Shown: positions 15,077 to 23,447, numbered from the stretch's first letter. The stretch is DNA of 29,410 nt from Armatimonadota bacterium (GCA_023474015.1 JAMCYN010000079.1:1-29410), one strand, 5' to 3'. Notes: a model not told the origin generated them from the letters alone. Numbers and translations are program-made.

Positions 15077-16028
15077 GCAATACCTCTAGTATTTCCCCTA
15101 CCGATCTTGTCATCATCAACATATTGCGCAGCTTCGGCGCGCCGGGCATCCCCTTCAGATACCACACCAAATGCCCCCGCATCTCCTTGGACGCCCGTCT
15201 CTCGCCCAGCAACCGCTCCAGCACTTCGGCGTGCGCCATCGCCGCGTCGAATCTGTCATCGACACTCGGCTCCGGCGCGAACTCGCCTGTCCGCAAATAA
15301 TGGGCGATGCGGCTGAACACCCACGGGTTCCCGAGCGCGGCGCGGCCGATCATCACGCCGTCGCAGCCCGTAAGCTCGAATATTCGCGCGGCGTCCTCGG
15401 GCGCTCGCACGTCGCCGTTAGCGATCACCGGTATGCCTACCGATCTTTTCACCTCGGCTATTATATCCCAATCCGCCGTTCCTGAATATCCCTGTGATGC
15501 CGTACGGCCGTGAACGGTGATGGCGTCGACCCCGCAAATCTCGGCGGTCTTGGCCAGTTCGAGGACTTGTCTGTCCCCTTCGCGCCACCCGACCCTGGTC
15601 TTGATGGTGAGTGGAATATCGACAGCCTGCCGCGCGGCTATGAGGATTTCGCGCGCCAGATCCAGGTCCTTTAGGAGTTTCGCGCCCGACCCGCTCTTCG
15701 CGACCTTTGGCACGGGGCAGCCGAAATTGACATCGACAATATCTGCCCCGGCCCCCTGCATCGCACGCGCGCCCACCGCCACCGTCTCCGGGTCCCCGCC
15801 GAAAACCTGCGCGGAGACGGGCCGCTCCTCGTCGGTCCAGTCGATCATGGACTTCGTCTTCGGATCGCGGAACTTAATGGCGTACGCGCTGAACATCTCA
15901 GTCGATACCAGCCCGACCCCGCCGATGCGCTTGCATATTATCCTGAACGCGTGGTTCGTCACCCCCGCCATCGGCGCAAGCACCAGGGGGGGATCCACCA
16001 CAACACTACCTATCATGATTGAATCCAT
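15054..16028 (-). CDS. dusB: tRNA-dihydrouridine synthase, DusB type
   Basis: FMN enzyme that reduces uridines in the D-loop of tRNA. Visible family motifs are PLVLAPMAGVTN at the start, VNFGCPVPKV with the catalytic cysteine, TIKTRVGW, ITVHGRTASQGYSG, IPVIANGDV and GCDGVMIGRAALGNPW. The start is taken as ATG 16028 (MDSIMIG...), close after a TATAAT box; ATG 16016 is also possible, and the frame extends to 16088 through terminator sequence. The product is 324 residues. The end overlaps the next gene by 23 bases, so a tRNA modification gene heads this operon and tsaE/tsaB close the same-strand run. Confidence 0.93.
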   Translation of the reverse strand: MDSIMIGSVVVDPPLVLAPMAGVTNHAFRIICKRIGGVGLVSTEMFSAYAIKFRDPKTKSMIDWTDEERPVSAQVFGGDPETVAVGARAMQGAGADIVDVNFGCPVPKVAKSGSGAKLLKDLDLAREILIAARQAVDIPLTIKTRVGWREGDRQVLELAKTAEICGVDAITVHGRTASQGYSGTADWDIIAEVKRSVGIPVIANGDVRAPEDAARIFELTGCDGVMIGRAALGNPWVFSRIAHYLRTGEFAPEPSVDDRFDAAMAHAEVLERLLGERRASKEMRGHLVWYLKGMPGAPKLRNMLMMTRSVGEILEVLHEARRKC

Positions 16029-16034
16029 CAATCC

Positions 16035-16040
16035 ATTATA
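16035..16040 (-). promoter_or_regulatory. Probable -10 box of dusB
   Basis: TATAAT on the minus strand lies six bases before the ATG at 16028. The transcript would begin at or very near that ATG, implying a leaderless message or use of the ATG at 16016. No good -35 is visible because the upstream terminator occupies the position. Confidence 0.45.
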
Positions 16041-16055
16041 TCGCACACGGGCAAC

Positions 16056-16086
16056 AAAAAGCGCGCCTCCCGGTTGGGAGGCGCGC
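16056..16086 (-). terminator. Intrinsic terminator of the secreted-protein gene at 16121
   Basis: A perfect 11-bp GC-rich stem (16061-16071 with 16076-16086), a 4-nt loop and, on the minus strand, a run of five T (16056-16060) form a textbook terminator 35 bases beyond the stop at 16121. It isolates that gene from dusB. Confidence 0.9.
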
Positions 16087-16120
16087 ACTCAGTCTAACTT
16101 GACGACCTAGGCAGATGGGA

Positions 16121-17308
16121 TCAGTCGATCCCGGGTTCGTCCGGCACTACGATCACCTGCTTGAGCAGTGGAATTTGCGGAGCATTGATCCTGCTGGTTA
16201 TGCCGTCGGTAACCTCGAGTAGCTTTTTGTCGAACAGCAGATAGATAAACTCGGGAGTCTTGATGGTCACCTTGTCGGTCCATCCGGGGAGTTTATCCGG
16301 CTTGAAGAAGCGATCCAGCTTGGTGAAAACGCAGATCGGCGAATAGGCGAAATTGGTGTTCTGCCAACTGAACGGGCACGGGGGCGGACAGATGCCCCAG
16401 AAGAAGTTGCTCGGGCACTCCTCCACTATCGGGTACTGCGCCGGGGGCACCACCAGGGTTGAGCCGTTGGCTTCGCATATCTGCTTCCAGTTGACGACCC
16501 AGAAACGCTGGGTATCTTCAAATGGCACCGAACCCAGTCCGGGAGCGAGGTTAGCTTTGATCAAGGCGGCAAGGGCCGGGTCTTGAACGTCCGGTATGAT
16601 AACCTGGGCGACAGTCAGCCGATTCGTGATATGCTCCGAGCAGTATATTTTCCACGTCGGCAGAGTCACCGTCTTGTACTGCGAATTGAGAGCGATGATC
16701 TGCTTGAGTCGATAGATGCCGCCGAGGGTGGGCGAGCCGGTCGGCGACGCCAATGATCCCAGCGCCACTATCGGGCAGTCCACCACAATCGGGTCGTCGT
16801 TCGGCGGTACGCACGGCAGGGATGTCAGAGTCACCTTGCCGGACTCGGGGGTTGGCAGTCCATACGGGTTGGCGGGGGACTCATTGCGCGCATTGGTGAT
16901 GACGTGCGGCACGAACCCCGGGTTCCACTGAACAAAGACGATCTCCCAAAGGCCCGAGTAGGTCGGCGCGTTCATCTGGATCGGCGAAGTCGAGAACACC
17001 GGGCCTACGTTGTTGAAGTTGGTTACGACGTACATCTTCCTCGCGGCATTGCCGAGTGCGCTGTTCAGTTCGGGCGCCAGCGTGAGCTTCTCGGTTTGCG
17101 CGTATCGGATATTGTTGGTGTCGGTGCAGATGAACCATGCCACCGTGTTGTTCCACCACCCTTGCCTCAGCGGGAGTGTAATGCATCCGTCACCCAGCTT
17201 TGGGTTGAGTCCGTAGGTGATGCTGGGAAATACAGCCAGACAACTGCTCGCCGTCAACAGCACGAGCATCGCGATGAGCGCGAATTGTGCGAATCTGCAG
17301 CGTTTCAT
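16121..17308 (-). CDS. Secreted protein of unknown function (possible DUF7482-like domain)
   Basis: The 395-residue protein has a clear signal peptide (MKRCRFAQFALIAMLVLLTA, cleavage near SCLA; a lipobox is not convincing). The mature part has GWWNNTVAWFICTDTNNIRYAQ, ARKMYVVTNFNN and LWEIVFVQWNPG, which recall a widespread secreted beta-rich domain I associate tentatively with DUF7482. A proline- and cysteine-rich stretch (ECPSNFFWGICPPPCPFSW) lies at about residue 305. GGAGG seven bases before the ATG gives strong initiation. It is monocistronic, with its own terminator and a 404-bp upstream region shared divergently with the YjbQ gene. No catalytic motif is recognised. Confidence 0.75.
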   Translation of the reverse strand: MKRCRFAQFALIAMLVLLTASSCLAVFPSITYGLNPKLGDGCITLPLRQGWWNNTVAWFICTDTNNIRYAQTEKLTLAPELNSALGNAARKMYVVTNFNNVGPVFSTSPIQMNAPTYSGLWEIVFVQWNPGFVPHVITNARNESPANPYGLPTPESGKVTLTSLPCVPPNDDPIVVDCPIVALGSLASPTGSPTLGGIYRLKQIIALNSQYKTVTLPTWKIYCSEHITNRLTVAQVIIPDVQDPALAALIKANLAPGLGSVPFEDTQRFWVVNWKQICEANGSTLVVPPAQYPIVEECPSNFFWGICPPPCPFSWQNTNFAYSPICVFTKLDRFFKPDKLPGWTDKVTIKTPEFIYLLFDKKLLEVTDGITSRINAPQIPLLKQVIVVPDEPGID

Positions 17309-17591
17309 CTAGGATCCTCCTTAAAGCGATGTCTTCTTGTCGAATGCGGTGCAGGTTAACAGTCGAGCTCAATGTTGCGACCCGACGCAATACTCTATTA
17401 TGCCTTGTGAACCCTCCTTTCTCGTAGCGTGTAGGCAATATGTTGCTGATTGGTGACGTTCGGCTGTGTGATACCCTGGCAAGGTCTCTTATTAAACACC
17501 AAAGATGCGCGTCTGTCTGATTAATATCACAAGTATGTGCTCGCACGCCAGCAGGCAGGAACATTGGGACGTATGTGGAAATTCAATATGG
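17309..17591. other. Divergent intergenic region without a recognised gene
   Basis: The region between the secreted-protein gene and the repeat at 17592 holds the strong GGAGG site (about 17315-17319) and a second GGAGG (about 17414-17418) with no start codon at usable distance. Neither a confident promoter nor a structured RNA could be picked out by eye. Confidence 0.4.
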
Positions 17592-17681
17592 GAATTGCAG
17601 AATGATGAATGCAGAATGCAGAATGACCTACCGTTGTAAGGTCCCTTCATTCTGCATTCTGCATTCTGCAATCTGCATTTC
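17592..17681. repeat. TGCAGAA-heptamer palindromic element, copy D
   Basis: Left arm of GAATGCA heptamers to about 17627, central GACCT..CCGTTGT..AGGTCCCTTC, and a right arm of CATTCTG heptamers to 17681. The loop CCGTTGT is also present, inverted, in copy C. It lies directly upstream of the YjbQ gene and keeps that frame open, which would mislead start selection. Confidence 0.85.
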
Positions 17682-17712
17682 CGGACTGCACATTGGCACA
17701 GGAGTACGAGGC

Positions 17713-18105
17713 ATGGATATTCTCTCGATCAGGACGCTCGATCGTCACCAATTTGTCGACATTACCGATCAGGTGCAGCGATGTGTGACGGAAGCAGGCT
17801 TTAAGGACGGGTTGGTGTGCGTGTTCGTTCCGCACACGACCGCGGGGGTCACCATCAACGAAAACGCCGACCCGGACGTGGTTCACGACGTGTTGGAGAC
17901 CTTGGCCAGGGTCATTCCCGAGCGCGCTGGATACAGGCACGTGGAGGGCAACTCGGACTCGCACGTCAAGTCCAGCCTGATAGCGCCGTCGTTGACGCTG
18001 ATCGTCGAGAACGGCCTCCTGCAACTCGGTACCTGGCAGGCAATCTACTTCACCGAGTTCGACGGCCCCCGCAACCGCCAATGCTGGGTCAAGATGGTCG
18101 GTTGA
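17713..18105 (+). CDS. YjbQ (UPF0047) family protein, secondary thiamine-phosphate synthase type
   Basis: The 130-residue cytoplasmic protein contains the whole family signature: VFVPHTTAGVTINENADPDV, the EGNSDSHVKSSLIAPSLTL segment with conserved histidine and serines, and LQLGTWQAIYFTEFDGPRNRQ at the end. E. coli YjbQ has weak thiamine phosphate synthase activity, but the physiological role of the family is open. Start set at ATG 17713 with AGGAG nine bases upstream; the 46 upstream in-frame codons come from the repeat. Convergent with topA, 30 bases away. Confidence 0.92.
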   Translation: MDILSIRTLDRHQFVDITDQVQRCVTEAGFKDGLVCVFVPHTTAGVTINENADPDVVHDVLETLARVIPERAGYRHVEGNSDSHVKSSLIAPSLTLIVENGLLQLGTWQAIYFTEFDGPRNRQCWVKMVG

Positions 18106-18135
18106 TGGCCGTCTCTTCCCCAATCCAAAATCCCT

Positions 18136-20280
18136 CTATGCAACTGCTTGCTCATCAGGCGGCGTCTCGGGCGATTCGGCTGTCTCGTCGGTTTTCCCGC
18201 GCGACTTCTGATAGTCGCATTCGGCGTTGGTGCACCGATAACCGATCAGTCGCCCCCTGAAGCGGCGCTCGCCGAGCGGGGAGGAGCACTGGGGGCAGGC
18301 CTTGTTTGTCGGCTTGTCCCATGACACCCACGCGCACTCCGGGTAGCGATTGCAGCCGTAGAAGACCTTGCCCTTCTTTGACTTCTTCTCGACAATATCG
18401 CCCTCTGCGCATGCGGGGCACTTGACATCGATGGGCTTGCTGAGGGGCGCGGTGGTCTTGCACTCGGGATAGCCCGCGCAGCCCAGGAACTCACCGAACC
18501 GCCCCTCGCGGATCAGCATCTTCTTCCCGCAGTTGGGGCAGAGCTGGTCGCTCTCCTTGGGCTGGATTTTGACGCGCTCCATGCCCTCCTGCGCGGCCTC
18601 GAGGTCCTTCTCGAACGGCCCGTAGAACTCGTTCAGCAGCTTCACCCACTCCAGCTTGCCTTCCTCGACATTATCGAGCTGGGTCTCGATACCGGCGGTG
18701 AACTCGATATTCATGATGTCCGGGAAGTGCTTCACGAGCTGGTCGGTGACTATGAACCCGAGCTCCGTGGGGAAGAACTTCTTCTCACGAAGCTCCACAT
18801 ACTTGCGGTCCTGGATGGTCGATATGATGGTCGCGTAGGTGCTCGGCCTGCCGATGCCCTTCTCTTCCAACGCGCGCACGAGCGTGGCCTCGGAGAAGCG
18901 GGGCGGCGGCTCCGTGAAGTGTTGCCGAGGAGTGAGCTCCCGCAGGTCGAGGATTTCGCCCTCGGTCATGGCCGGCAGCGGCGGCTGTTCCTCGTCGGCG
19001 ACGACCTTCTCGTCGTCCTTGCCCTCGGTGTAGACCTTCATAAAGCCCTGGAACTTGACTGTCGAGCCGGTGGCGCGGAATATGAGGCCCCTGGCCTCTA
19101 TATCGACGGATACGACATCGAAGACGGCAGGCGACATCTGGCTTGCCATGAACCGTTGCCAGATGAGCCGGTAGAGCTTGTACTGGTCGGAGTTCAGGAA
19201 ATGTTTGATTTCGTCCGGGTGACGGAATACCGAAGTGGGCCGGATGGCCTCGTGAGCGTCCTGCGCACCCTTGCGCGAAACCTGCCGGGCCGATTCGGGC
19301 ATATACGGCTTGCCGTAGTTCTTTTGGATATACTCGCGGGCCTCTTCCTGCGCCTCTTTCGCGACGCGCGTGGAGTCGGTTCGCATATATGTGATGAGGC
19401 CGACCGCGCCCGATTCGCCGAGCTCGATACCCTCGTAGAGCCGCTGCGCGGTCATCATGGTGCGCCGGGCGCCGAAGTTGAGCTTGCGGCTCGCCTCCTG
19501 CTGGAGAGTGCTGGTGATGAACGGCGGGGCCGCATTGCGCTTCTTCTCGCTTTTCTTGATGCTCTTGACGCGATAGTCGGCCCCTTCCAACTCCCTCAGT
19601 AGGGCGTCGGACTCCTGCTGGTTGTGAATTTCGAGCTTGTCGCCGTTGCGCGAAACGAGCTTGGCGTCGAAAAGATGCTCCTTGGGCCTGGGGGTCAGCG
19701 TGGCAGTGAGTGACCAATACTCCACCGGCACGAACGCCAATATCTCTCGCTCGCGGTCGCAGATAAGCCTCACCGCCACCGACTGCACCCGTCCCGCGCT
19801 CAGGTTGCGCTTTATTTTCCGCCAAAGCAACGGGCTGAGCTTGTAGCCGACGAGCCTGTCCAGAACCCGCCGCGCCTGCTGGGCATTCACCAGGTCGATG
19901 TTTATCTCGGCCGCGTTCTGGAGGCTTTCCAGGACCGCCGTCTTCGTGATTTCGTTGAAACGTATGCGCTTGGGCTTGCTGAGCTTCAGCGCCTCTGTTA
20001 AGTGCCAAGCTATGGCCTCGCCCTCGCGGTCGGGGTCGCTTGCCAGGTATACGACATCCGCCTTGCTCGCGGCGGCCTTGAGCTTCTTCAATACTTCGCG
20101 CCGCTCCGGTATAGAGACATACTGCGGCGCGAAGTCTTTTTCTACCTCGACCCCAAGTTTACTCTTCGGAAGATCGCGCACGTGGCCCATGCTGGCCTCG
20201 ATTGAGAAATCCGAGCCCAGAAAGTTCTTCAGAGTCTTGGTCTTAGCCGGGGACTCAACTATAATCAGTGACTTCGCCAT
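18136..20280 (-). CDS. topA: DNA topoisomerase I (type IA)
   Basis: Relaxes negative supercoils by single-strand passage. The 714-residue enzyme has an N-terminal TOPRIM domain (IIVESPAKTKTL with E9; SDPDREGEAIAWH with D82, D84 and E86) and the type IA core with active-site tyrosine Y298 in LITYMRTDSTR. Three C-terminal four-cysteine zinc fingers begin at about residue 573 (CPNC..CAGYPEC, CPAC..CNRYPEC, CPQC..CTNAEC). The tail after the last finger is acidic and not conserved. The ATG at 20280 has AAGGA about 11 bases upstream. A near-consensus promoter at 20439-20467 gives a leader of about 150 nt with a stem. Confidence 0.96.
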   Translation of the reverse strand: MAKSLIIVESPAKTKTLKNFLGSDFSIEASMGHVRDLPKSKLGVEVEKDFAPQYVSIPERREVLKKLKAAASKADVVYLASDPDREGEAIAWHLTEALKLSKPKRIRFNEITKTAVLESLQNAAEINIDLVNAQQARRVLDRLVGYKLSPLLWRKIKRNLSAGRVQSVAVRLICDREREILAFVPVEYWSLTATLTPRPKEHLFDAKLVSRNGDKLEIHNQQESDALLRELEGADYRVKSIKKSEKKRNAAPPFITSTLQQEASRKLNFGARRTMMTAQRLYEGIELGESGAVGLITYMRTDSTRVAKEAQEEAREYIQKNYGKPYMPESARQVSRKGAQDAHEAIRPTSVFRHPDEIKHFLNSDQYKLYRLIWQRFMASQMSPAVFDVVSVDIEARGLIFRATGSTVKFQGFMKVYTEGKDDEKVVADEEQPPLPAMTEGEILDLRELTPRQHFTEPPPRFSEATLVRALEEKGIGRPSTYATIISTIQDRKYVELREKKFFPTELGFIVTDQLVKHFPDIMNIEFTAGIETQLDNVEEGKLEWVKLLNEFYGPFEKDLEAAQEGMERVKIQPKESDQLCPNCGKKMLIREGRFGEFLGCAGYPECKTTAPLSKPIDVKCPACAEGDIVEKKSKKGKVFYGCNRYPECAWVSWDKPTNKACPQCSSPLGERRFRGRLIGYRCTNAECDYQKSRGKTDETAESPETPPDEQAVA

Positions 20281-20310
20281 TACTTAGATTATCCTTACTC
20301 CCAAGAAAAC

Positions 20311-20334
20311 GAGGTCCGAGGTCCGGGGTCCGAG
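20311..20334. repeat. GGTCCGA heptamer array in the topA leader
   Basis: Three heptamers (GAGGTCC, GAGGTCC, GGGGTCC) followed by GAG, in the 5' leader of topA. The same unit is at 8616-8645. Confidence 0.7.
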
Positions 20335-20373
20335 AATCGGCTCCGAAATGTACCGCGGAGTTATATCGGGCTG

Positions 20374-20426
20374 CGCTTTCCCACAGTAGATATTCCCTGG
20401 TTGGGGCTCACTTGAAGGGGAAAGCG
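20374..20426 (-). promoter_or_regulatory. Stem in the topA 5' leader
   Basis: CGCTTTCCC (20374-20382) pairs with GGGAAAGCG (20418-20426), and outer bases (GTACCGC and GCGGTAC) offer competing pairs. The stem is within the predicted topA leader. No riboswitch class is recognised. Confidence 0.35.
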
Positions 20427-20438
20427 GTACGGAGAGTG

Positions 20439-20467
20439 ATGATAGCACAATGGGAGTGGACTGTCAA
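20439..20467 (-). promoter_or_regulatory. Sigma-70-like promoter of topA
   Basis: On the minus strand, TTGACA (20462-20467), a 17-bp spacer and TATCAT (20439-20444). The predicted start is near 20432. Confidence 0.75.
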
Positions 20468-20484
20468 ACAAAATCGCGGGTTAT

Positions 20485-20505
20485 GGATCGCGGATTGCGG
20501 ATTGG
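20485..20505. repeat. GCGGATT heptamer pair
   Basis: GGATCGCGGATTGCGGATT contains consecutive heptamers of a further repeat type, upstream of the topA promoter. Confidence 0.5.
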
Positions 20506-20526
20506 AGAAAGGACTGAGACGTGATA

Positions 20527-20550
20527 GCCCGGCTCACGGATGAGCCGGGC
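20527..20550 (-). terminator. 10-bp hairpin downstream of the C39-like peptidase gene
   Basis: A perfect stem (20527-20536 with 20541-20550), 4-nt loop, 13 bases beyond the stop at 20563. There is no clear T run. The stem sequence is shared with the hairpin at 23520-23539 behind the subtilase gene. Confidence 0.5.
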
Positions 20551-20562
20551 CATCGGCATCTA

Positions 20563-22797
20563 TCAATTGCTGCGTTTGACTTCCTGTTTCCACGGCCATC
20601 CGCCAATCACGTTGCCGAACGCGTCCTTGAACGGCATGGGAAATTCAAATCGCCGTCCTATAGCATCAACATAAACCATTACGCAAGCATCGCTGATAGC
20701 ACGGTTCCCATCCGGCAGAGTGAGGATATATCCCGATACGTCTACTGTCTGCCATTTGGAAATGTCCCAACTCCCCAACACACGCATGCGGTCGGACATA
20801 AGCCCAGATGTTTCGCAGATATCGAACCCGTTCGCTGACACGTCAACTATCATTTCGGCGTGCAAATCCACTTTGGTTCCATCCGGCTGCTCGATTGCCC
20901 ATGATATTCTGTCATTGGTTGATGTTCTTGGCTCCGGGGGCGTGCGCAATCCAGTCTCCTGCATGCTTCCTCCGAACCCTTCCTGTGGAACGTATAAAAC
21001 GAAGATATCATTCTCCCCATCTATATAAAGAACATTGCCATCTTCAACACCGAGAGCTGATAGGAGAGTGCCGACCGCGTATTGGGAACCATTACATGGT
21101 ATAAACAGTGTATTGCTCAATGTAACCCCGCTGCTGTTGCCTTCGGTCACCGCGCCCCAGGTCTTGCAGAACAAATTGAAGGTAGTGCTCGCTTTTTCGG
21201 CGGTTACTCCAAGGGGATTGGGAACAAGTGCTCCATAAGATGACCAGTAAACACTTACCTGGTCGGCAATCACGCACTTCTTTCCGTTGCGCTCTCCAAC
21301 AGTCCCCGATACCAAGGATATTTCCTGCCCCCGGTAAACGGTGGTGGACGTTTGTATGAAGACTGCCGGAACAAGCCCGTTTGCCGGTTGTGCATAGAAT
21401 CCATCGGGCAGCGCCGCCGTCACGCCTCCGTCTCTGAACGTAACGCGGGTACCCAAAGGAATGTCCGCCAACGGTCCGATATCATAGAACGTGGCTTCCG
21501 CGTCGTGCTCGAAAGGTATTACATATGTCCCAGTCGAGTCTATCACGCCGGAGTAGACCGTCTTGGTGAAGTCCATCTGGCTGTCATAGTCGATAAGCTC
21601 CACCTCGTAGGGTGTGCCGGGCGCACCCACAACGCGGAGTTCGTAGCTGCCGACGGCGGTATTTGAGTGAGTAAGGGTCTGTCCGCCGCTTACAATTTCC
21701 CCAGTCTCGTCATCCTCCAATGCCTCTTCTTCCGCTGTCTCCAATAAGTTCCCGTTCTTCCACAAGCACATAGTAACGCCGGTATTGGAAGTTGCGTAGA
21801 TCGAACTCCCGCCCCAATCCGGCTCGGCGCTCGGCCCTGAATTGCCCACTTCGGATTCCGTTTGAGCGCCGCCGGCTCCTTGACCAGCGCCCTGCGAAAT
21901 TGGCCATTTCCAATAGAAACACCGGGTATTGGTGGTACTTGCTCCCCCCGGATACTGATCGGTATAAACAAAGCCGCGTAAGCTGTACATCGGGTCGTGC
22001 ATCAGGTATTTTATTGGTTCGCCCGGCGCGCCAACGCTGTGACAAGCAATCGTTACCCAGTGTCCTCCATTCTTTACCGAGGTCTGAACATACATACCTC
22101 GAGCGAGAGCTTCGTCCAACGGTACATTGCGCGCGAATCCAATGTTCACCCCTTGTGCACGGGCGTAGCGCACCACAGCCAGCGGGTTGACATACACAAG
22201 CCTGCCGAATCCGTCAGGCTGCTGCTGCAACCAGGAGTTCAGCGTGGGCGGACTTACATGGATACCGAATGCATGCAGTTCGTTGCAGCAACAGCACAGA
22301 TAGCAGCCAATCTTCTTTATTGTCGCGCCGGGTCTGTGCCCGTATGGAACATCATAATCCCGCTGCTGATACCAATCCACATCAAAATTCGCCAGACCCG
22401 GGTAAGCAAAGAAACTACCGCCGCTACTCGCAGTCGAAGACATGTGGCCTTCATGATCAAAACACATCTTGCGTATGCACACGCGTATCCAAGCTTCGCA
22501 GCCTATAGTGTTCCAATATGGCGTCTGACCGGCATACGGTTTATAAGTCTGTGTGCTAATACCAAATGCTGAACATGCAACACTGCCGGGCCAAGAGTCG
22601 AACCACAGCTTGACGGAACATGGCTCGGTGACATTGAACCTCGCATCCCATGGGTCCGGTGTAGCCGAAAAGTGCTGCATCGGGTCTTCGATCTGGGGAA
22701 TGGTGTATACTATTACCGCATTGGCCGATCCCTGAGCTAATAAGCCAATAGCGCACAAAACGACCAATCTGCAAATCGTTCCGCAGAAGGTCTTCAT
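20563..22797 (-). CDS. Large secreted protein with C39-like cysteine peptidase domain
   Basis: The 744-residue protein has a signal peptide to about residue 27, a beta-rich N-terminal stretch, then a papain-fold C39_2-like domain at about 140-275. Candidate catalytic residues are C165 in KKIGCYLC, H246 in NGGHWVTI and D268 in YLMHDP; TLNSWL and NPLAVVRYA fit the family pattern. The middle and C-terminal thirds look like beta-sandwich modules (SYELRVVGAPGTPYEVELIDYD at about 395) with no known name to me. The motif CYLCCCCNE carries five cysteines in ten residues, unusual for an exported protein. The start overlaps the preceding gene's stop as ATGA, so translation is coupled. It may process or bind peptides at the surface; the target is unknown. 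Confidence 0.75.
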   Translation of the reverse strand: MKTFCGTICRLVVLCAIGLLAQGSANAVIVYTIPQIEDPMQHFSATPDPWDARFNVTEPCSVKLWFDSWPGSVACSAFGISTQTYKPYAGQTPYWNTIGCEAWIRVCIRKMCFDHEGHMSSTASSGGSFFAYPGLANFDVDWYQQRDYDVPYGHRPGATIKKIGCYLCCCCNELHAFGIHVSPPTLNSWLQQQPDGFGRLVYVNPLAVVRYARAQGVNIGFARNVPLDEALARGMYVQTSVKNGGHWVTIACHSVGAPGEPIKYLMHDPMYSLRGFVYTDQYPGGASTTNTRCFYWKWPISQGAGQGAGGAQTESEVGNSGPSAEPDWGGSSIYATSNTGVTMCLWKNGNLLETAEEEALEDDETGEIVSGGQTLTHSNTAVGSYELRVVGAPGTPYEVELIDYDSQMDFTKTVYSGVIDSTGTYVIPFEHDAEATFYDIGPLADIPLGTRVTFRDGGVTAALPDGFYAQPANGLVPAVFIQTSTTVYRGQEISLVSGTVGERNGKKCVIADQVSVYWSSYGALVPNPLGVTAEKASTTFNLFCKTWGAVTEGNSSGVTLSNTLFIPCNGSQYAVGTLLSALGVEDGNVLYIDGENDIFVLYVPQEGFGGSMQETGLRTPPEPRTSTNDRISWAIEQPDGTKVDLHAEMIVDVSANGFDICETSGLMSDRMRVLGSWDISKWQTVDVSGYILTLPDGNRAISDACVMVYVDAIGRRFEFPMPFKDAFGNVIGGWPWKQEVKRSN

Positions 22798-23366
22798 TTT
22801 CTTTCTACCCTTTCCAGTTTGAATGTTTTTATCGCGTCGCGCAACTCCTTCGGAATTGCTCTTTGCCTGTTGTTCTGCGCAATGTGATACAAATGGCTCT
22901 TATCTCGGATAAAGCAATCAAACATATACATAGCTCGATTACTATCATCTATTGTTGCTGTAAAGAAGACAGTTCGTCCAGCCACGGTGCCATATCGGTC
23001 AAGAGAGCCATATCGGATTGTCTTATTGATCGGGGAAACGTCGATCAACAGTTCATAGTCACATGACCCCTCTTTCTCTATCATCATACCGTGTCCTTTG
23101 CCGTCAACAGCAAAAAAATAGTCCTTCGTGTGTACTGTAATCTGGAGCCTTGGTTTGACTTGCTGATTAAACGGCGCCACATTGGGAAACAGCTTCGGCT
23201 TATACACCTTGCCATCGAGCTTCATGAAGAACTTGCCATCGCCCAACGCGGTCACGGTGATAGAGTGTTTTGCCACGCGAAGGGAGTAGCTGAAGTCAGC
23301 GTAAGCCGTCGTTTCCACGATTGCCATTAGAGACAGCACAGTCAGGAACGCCTTCCATTGTCTCAT
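22794..23366 (-). CDS. Small secreted protein of unknown function, coupled to the C39-like peptidase
   Basis: The 190-residue product has a signal peptide (MRQWKAFLTVLSLMAIVETT, cleavage about AYA-D) and a beta-rich body with many K and Y residues; I do not recognise a family. Its TGA overlaps the ATG of the next gene (ATGA), which fixes the two as a co-translated pair. AAGGAG precedes the ATG and a good promoter lies at 23419-23447, so it heads the two-gene operon. A role as partner, inhibitor or chaperone for the peptidase is a guess from context. Confidence 0.8.
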   Translation of the reverse strand: MRQWKAFLTVLSLMAIVETTAYADFSYSLRVAKHSITVTALGDGKFFMKLDGKVYKPKLFPNVAPFNQQVKPRLQITVHTKDYFFAVDGKGHGMMIEKEGSCDYELLIDVSPINKTIRYGSLDRYGTVAGRTVFFTATIDDSNRAMYMFDCFIRDKSHLYHIAQNNRQRAIPKELRDAIKTFKLERVERK

Positions 23367-23418
23367 CTTTTATCCAACTCCTTGCATTGAGGTTCGCAAT
23401 TAAATACACTGTTGTCGC

Positions 23419-23447
23419 AGTATAACATTCAAGCTGGGATATGACAA
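23419..23447 (-). promoter_or_regulatory. Sigma-70-like promoter of the small protein / C39 peptidase operon
   Basis: On the minus strand, TTGTCA (23442-23447), a 17-bp spacer and TATACT (23419-23424), start near 23412, leader about 45 nt. Confidence 0.7.

Noticed and set aside
16061..16086. GC-rich palindrome as a dispersed repeat
   Set aside because: It has a T run on the correct strand and the correct position behind a gene, and no second copy is seen; it is a terminator.
17575..17712. N-terminal extension of the YjbQ family gene
   Set aside because: These 46 codons are repeat sequence; the ATG at 17713 has a good ribosome binding site and gives the family's length.
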